This document shows positions 52,240 to 55,622 of a stretch of 55,622 nt of DNA, piece by piece. The notes under the pieces were generated by a model, which saw only the letters and a program-made list of their open reading frames with translations, did not search any database and was not told the DNA's origin. How positions within the stretch are numbered: position 1 is the first letter of the stretch; every line of letters begins with the position of its first letter. Position numbers and translations under genes: made by a program. The DNA comes from Candidatus Gastranaerophilales bacterium (GTDB lineage: Bacteria > Cyanobacteriota > Vampirovibrionia > Gastranaerophilales > Gastranaerophilaceae): assembly GCA_944326605.1 (NCBI GenBank), contig CALVEM010000015.1:1-55622 (forward strand), given 5' to 3'.

Positions 52240-53465
52240 TCCGCAATGAGTTTTTTATATTCGACAGAAACATCATCAAGAATATTTTTGGTGGTGTTTT
52301 TGTTTATAAGAATTTGCTGCACAGCGGTGTTAATAAGAGTATTAATCTCTTTTTGATTTTTCTCCGGTTTCATTGCCGGTTCAATATTGTAAAGCTGTTT
52401 GGCACTTATAACCCGTGCCTTAGACATTAAATCATTTTTATCATATCTTTTATAAAAATCATTTTTAAGAGTTTCTTCATTAACAGCAAGAACATTTGCT
52501 AATTTTGCAAGTTCAAGCTGGTTTTCGTTATTTGTAAGAAAAAGAGCAAACTTCAAGGCCTCTTCTTTATGTTTTGCACGCAGCGGAATCACAAAATTCA
52601 TCAATGAAAAGTCATTTTGTCCCAGTTTTCCTGTAATTTGCGGAGCTACATCAGTACTTTTATAGGTAGAGGGTGCATTTTCTTTAATCATTGTCAAAAA
52701 ATTTGCTCCGGCTTGAAAAAATACAATATTTTCTGCCATATATTTTTCAAGAGCTTCTCTGTGGGTTTGAGTAATTGATTCTTTGGGTATCAAATTTTTC
52801 CGGTAAAGCTCTTTAAACATATCAAACACTTCCTGCGACTGAGCTGAATTTATATTTTGCGGCGAATTAACACCGTACTTGTTTAAAATTCTGAGCATTG
52901 TATCATTTTCGGTTATGTTGGGGAGCAAAACATAAGCATTCGTTTTTGATTTAATTACGGGGGCAATTTCAGCAATGTCTTCATAAGTTGCGGGGAGTTT
53001 TGCACCTGATTTTTGAAGCAGTTTTTTATTATATATAGTAACTGCAGAAGTAGCATACCAGGGAAGAGAATAAAGTTTTCCGTTTTGCTTTAATGAATTT
53101 ATTACAGGTTTGTTAAACTGTGTTGTATATTTATCGTCAATTTCATAAAGCGCGCCTCTTTGAGCTAAAAGAGCAGCAAAATCAGGATTAAGATTAATCA
53201 AATCCGGCGGATTGTCACTCAAAACAGAAGCAAGAGTTCTTTTTTCACCTTCAGAAAAAGGAACATCAATCCACTTAATTTTAATTTCAGGATTTTCGGC
53301 TTCAAACTCTTTTATAACCTCAAGCATATAAGGTGAAAAATCACTCATTTGAAGTGTCCAGAAAATAACTTCATTATCAGAAGTTCTATGACGCGCAGGA
53401 AACAAGAATATAATCAAGACTATAGCAATTAATAAAAGAGCGTATTTTAATAATAAACTTTTCAC
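52236..53465 (-). CDS. Extracellular solute-binding protein, family 1 (sugar type)
   Basis: 409 residues with a GTG start at 53465. The N terminus is a hydrophobic signal or anchor (LLLKYALLLIAIVLIIFLF) without a lipobox Cys. EVIFWTLQ, VIKEFEAENPEIKIKWIDVP and DLINLNPDFAALLAQRGALY are typical of the MalE/UgpB-like cluster. It should deliver a sugar-like ligand to an ABC permease, but no permease or ATPase gene is adjacent. It follows the LysM gene by 45 bases on the same strand. Confidence 0.88.
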   Translation of the reverse strand: MKSLLLKYALLLIAIVLIIFLFPARHRTSDNEVIFWTLQMSDFSPYMLEVIKEFEAENPEIKIKWIDVPFSEGEKRTLASVLSDNPPDLINLNPDFAALLAQRGALYEIDDKYTTQFNKPVINSLKQNGKLYSLPWYATSAVTIYNKKLLQKSGAKLPATYEDIAEIAPVIKSKTNAYVLLPNITENDTMLRILNKYGVNSPQNINSAQSQEVFDMFKELYRKNLIPKESITQTHREALEKYMAENIVFFQAGANFLTMIKENAPSTYKSTDVAPQITGKLGQNDFSLMNFVIPLRAKHKEEALKFALFLTNNENQLELAKLANVLAVNEETLKNDFYKRYDKNDLMSKARVISAKQLYNIEPAMKPEKNQKEINTLINTAVQQILINKNTTKNILDDVSVEYKKLIAD

Positions 53466-53510
53466 ATCTGCACCACTAATTTACGGGAAACTATTAAGAC
53501 AAAACACAGC

Positions 53511-54074
53511 TTATTGAGGCTGTTCTTCCATAGGAATAATAAGTTTTTGCCCGATAGAAAGTTTATTAGGATTTGTCATATTATTTGTTTTTAAAACAAG
53601 TGCTTCTTTTTCTTTTGAGTATGAACCGTAAAATCTTACGAGAATAGCTTCCATAGTGTCACCGCTCTGAACCGTATACTGTTCATTTGCAACAGCTTGA
53701 TCGTCAATTTTTTCTGAAGATGCGGGTATGAAGTTAAGGCTCAATTTTTCTTTTTTAACAGGAGCCGGCGACGATGAAAGCTTTTCGCTGAAAGAATGTA
53801 TACCGTTAGCGGAAAAACTTATAAGAACAACCAGCAAAAGCATAACTACAGCACCTGTAATAAAACCGGCTGCAAGATAAATATTCGGTGATTTATCATT
53901 TTTTTGATTAATTTTAAAATTCTGCCAGAGCAAATCCAATTCTTTTTCTTTATTCGGTCTTACATAAACGCTTGGTGAATTGTCGTAATATGTAGACTTA
54001 TAATTGGATAAAGCTTCCAAAACAGCCATTTTTTCCTTAGATAAATTTGATCTTCTGATAGTTGAACTTTTCAT
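53511..54074 (-). CDS. Membrane-anchored LysM-domain protein
   Basis: 187 residues from the ATG at 54074; the frame opens at 54125 but this start has a GGAA site. A cytoplasmic N-terminal 60 residues, one membrane segment (66-88), then a linker and a C-terminal LysM domain (132-180: YTVQSGDTMEAILVRFYGSY...NPNKLSIGQKLIIP). The LysM part probably binds peptidoglycan in the periplasm. No catalytic domain. Probably in one unit with the solute-binding protein gene. Confidence 0.88.
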   Translation of the reverse strand: MKSSTIRRSNLSKEKMAVLEALSNYKSTYYDNSPSVYVRPNKEKELDLLWQNFKINQKNDKSPNIYLAAGFITGAVVMLLLVVLISFSANGIHSFSEKLSSSPAPVKKEKLSLNFIPASSEKIDDQAVANEQYTVQSGDTMEAILVRFYGSYSKEKEALVLKTNNMTNPNKLSIGQKLIIPMEEQPQ

Positions 54075-54263
54075 GTTTCCATACCCTAATAAAATTATAA
54101 ATTGTTCACAGATGAAATATAGCATAATAAAAAATTTAATTCAAGTATTTGCAAAATTGTTACAAATCATTCCGACCTTAAACTATTTTAACATGCTGCT
54201 TGATTTTTGATATTTTTCATATATTATGATAATACACTAACCAGCTAGAAAAGGAATTTAATT

Positions 54264-54455
54264 ATGGCAAAAAAATGTGAAATATGCGGTAAAGCACCGA
54301 TTAAAGCAGCGAAATTAACTTTCTCGCATAAACAAATTGTACATACACAGGAACCTAACTTGCAGTCAGTAAAAGTAAATATGAACGGAACTGTTAAAAG
54401 AATTAAAGTTTGCACATCTTGCTTAAGAGCAGGTAAAGTTCAAAAAGCTGTGTAA
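54264..54455 (+). CDS. rpmB: 50S ribosomal protein L28
   Basis: 63 residues, family length. CEICGKAP near the start and VCTSCLRAGKVQK at the end give the CxxC...CxxC zinc-binding form. AAAAGGAAT precedes the ATG. It is transcribed alone and ended by the hairpin at 54473-54509. Confidence 0.95.
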   Translation: MAKKCEICGKAPIKAAKLTFSHKQIVHTQEPNLQSVKVNMNGTVKRIKVCTSCLRAGKVQKAV

Positions 54456-54472
54456 CAATTTTTATCAATTAC

Positions 54473-54509
54473 AAAAAAAGAACCCTTATTTCAGGGTTCT
54501 TTTTTTGTT
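54473..54509. terminator. Bidirectional terminator between rpmB and the TonB/TolA-like gene
   Basis: AAAAAAAGAACCCT and its complement with a 6-base loop give A and T runs on both sides, so it can stop both convergent transcripts. It touches the stop codon of the minus-strand gene. Confidence 0.9.
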
Positions 54510-55328
54510 TTATATAACTGATTTTTTAAATATGCCGTAATCAAATACAAATTGGAAATTGAAATTTCTTACATTTCTCTTCATATTTGGGAATTTCGGG
54601 AAAGGAACAGTTTGTTTCAGAGCACTTATAATTGAACGGTCTGTTGCTTCATCTCCTGATGACTTTGCAAAATGGTATTCATATAAACTTCCGTCTGCGC
54701 CGACGGTAATTATAACAATAGCTTGAGTTTTACGTCCGGAAGCTGGCGGATTCCAATTTTTATCCAGCTCAGAACATACAGAAGCAACATATTCCTGCAT
54801 ATTTACAGATGTCATCTTTGGATGAGCTTCTCTTTTATAGGAGACTTGCTTTGTATTTGAATTTTTAATTTTTTTATCAGTGCTTTTAGCAGGTAACGCT
54901 TGTTCTTCGGCAATATCCGGAGTTACAGCTCCGTTGTCTGCCGATTTAATTCCGCTTTCCGGCAAATCAGCAACATATTTATGAGTAAATGTCAAAAAAG
55001 AACTGTCATTAATCGGCTTCATAAATACATGCGGAGTCGCAAATATCGCAGCCGGATTATAATTTTCTTTTTCAAAGTCACCTGACCGAATTACACCTAT
55101 GTAATTTGTGTCCAAATCTGATTTCAAGTAAGCAACTTTTTCCGGTTTGTCAGCAAATCCGTATTTTATTGCATACAGATATTCTTTATCATTAAGTGAT
55201 TTTATTGAATCCATATCAATATAAAGATTAAAGTTGGGAATATTTGTTTCAACAGCCTGCCAGTCGACAGCACCGACCGGAATAACTGACATTAAAAGAG
55301 TTGCTAAAACTAAAAAACTTTTTTTCAT
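54510..55328 (-). CDS. Secreted protein with TonB/TolA-type C-terminal domain
   Basis: 272 residues. A signal peptide (KKSFLVLATLLMSVIPVGAV, cut after GA or AVD) is followed by a region of about 110 residues resembling surface-exposed beta structure (YAIKYGFADKPEKVAYLKSD), a basic linker, and a TonB/TolA C-terminal-like domain: CSELDKNWNPPASGRKTQAI, VGADGSLYEYHFAKSSGDEA, ALKQTVPFPKFP. It lacks the N-terminal anchor and long Pro linker of true TonB, so it is likely a periplasmic protein of unknown partner. Confidence 0.82.
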   Translation of the reverse strand: MKKSFLVLATLLMSVIPVGAVDWQAVETNIPNFNLYIDMDSIKSLNDKEYLYAIKYGFADKPEKVAYLKSDLDTNYIGVIRSGDFEKENYNPAAIFATPHVFMKPINDSSFLTFTHKYVADLPESGIKSADNGAVTPDIAEEQALPAKSTDKKIKNSNTKQVSYKREAHPKMTSVNMQEYVASVCSELDKNWNPPASGRKTQAIVIITVGADGSLYEYHFAKSSGDEATDRSIISALKQTVPFPKFPNMKRNVRNFNFQFVFDYGIFKKSVI

Positions 55329-55430
55329 ACATAACCGCCTTTTTATTTAATTATACTAAAAAAAAGGAAAATCATGCAAGAGGCGCAAATTTTTGTTTTT
55401 TAGAGTGGGGGTGGAGTTTAGTCAGGGAGC

Positions 55431-55622
55431 TAAGCTGGTAAGAAGGCAAGCTATTTACTGTAAATGACATCGCCATTGCGGCCAAGCGAAGCTGATCCGC
55501 AATCACATTATTGAAAAATCAAACAGGTTTATACCGGATTAAATGTTGTCGGATTGTAAATCCGACCTACAAACTTGTTGGGCTGAAAGCTCAACCTACT
55601 CAGGATGACATTTGGGAAGGCT
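55431..55622 (-). repeat. 192-bp dispersed repeat, right (inverted) copy
   Basis: It is the inverted copy of 25842-26034 and runs to the window end, so it may continue outside. The remaining 55329-55430 shows a GC-rich stretch and no gene. Confidence 0.85.

Noticed and set aside
5300-54180. Recurrent TGTAACA / TTGTTACA words upstream of several starts (24070, 33350, 50163, 51700, 54160)
   Set aside because: Suggestive of a shared operator, but the word is short, AT-rich and its position varies; without genome-wide counts I cannot separate it from chance.
1-55622. tRNA genes
   Set aside because: I looked for T-loop (GGTTCGAATCC-like) signatures on both strands and found none with a matching acceptor stem.

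Overview
The window is AT-rich bacterial DNA from an anaerobe, most probably an uncultured gut member of the non-photosynthetic cyanobacterial sister group (Vampirovibrionia/Melainabacteria, order Gastranaerophilales). Support for this comes from an anaerobic class III ribonucleotide reductase, a ferredoxin-linked 2-oxoacid oxidoreductase, pyruvate phosphate dikinase, a Ycf45-type ATPase with an R3H domain (typical of cyanobacteria and plastids), the truA-rplM-rpsI extension of the alpha ribosomal operon, and many lineage-restricted proteins. The taxon is an inference; no search was run.

Layout. 1-993: the 5' end of a 16S rRNA gene on the minus strand, with its leader and two tandem promoters. 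994-8359: a small secreted protein, a soluble lytic transglycosylase, a GDP-mannose enzyme (manC type), a CheR-like methyltransferase, a zincin metallopeptidase and a GlcD-like flavoprotein. 8343-14558: a 2071-residue acidic coiled-coil protein. 14727-17374: a four-subunit 2-oxoacid:ferredoxin oxidoreductase operon. 17693-18751: a prepilin whose 5' end is built of dispersed repeats. 19009-21687: ppdK. 21896-23821: two tiny membrane ORFs, one apparently frameshifted, converging on the R3H ATPase. 24155-25792 and 33458-34609: two paralogues with conserved ends and variable middles. 26057-29645: a PlsC-like acyltransferase, then nrdD-nrdG behind a cobalamin riboswitch. 29690-33348: a GNAT-like protein and a three-gene module of unknown function. 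35213-36713: polyprenyl synthase and lepB. 37989-43729: infA-rpmJ-rpsM-rpsK-rpsD-rpoA-rplQ-truA-rplM-rpsI. 43796-48377: mfd and a lipoprotein PPIase. 49023-50037: rnpB and a second prepilin. 50274-55328: small lineage-specific proteins, a solute-binding protein, a LysM protein, rpmB and a TonB/TolA C-terminal-domain protein.

The strongest novelty is regulatory. Three unknown genes (24155, 33458 and the minus-strand gene starting at 51616) are preceded by near-consensus sigma-28 (FliA/SigD) boxes, all with exactly the same 12-base spacer. Two of these genes encode the paralogues, whose conserved helical N and C termini around a variable centre resemble flagellin or hook-associated proteins. 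I infer a sigma-28 regulon making exported filament-like proteins. No recognisable flagellar gene lies in the window.

The second theme is a dense set of non-coding repeats: a 192-bp element in inverted copies at 25842-26034 and 55431-55622, hairpin elements in three consecutive spacers of the ribosomal operon, and MITE-like elements with terminal inverted repeats at 18392-18751, 36713-36853 and 48453-48954.
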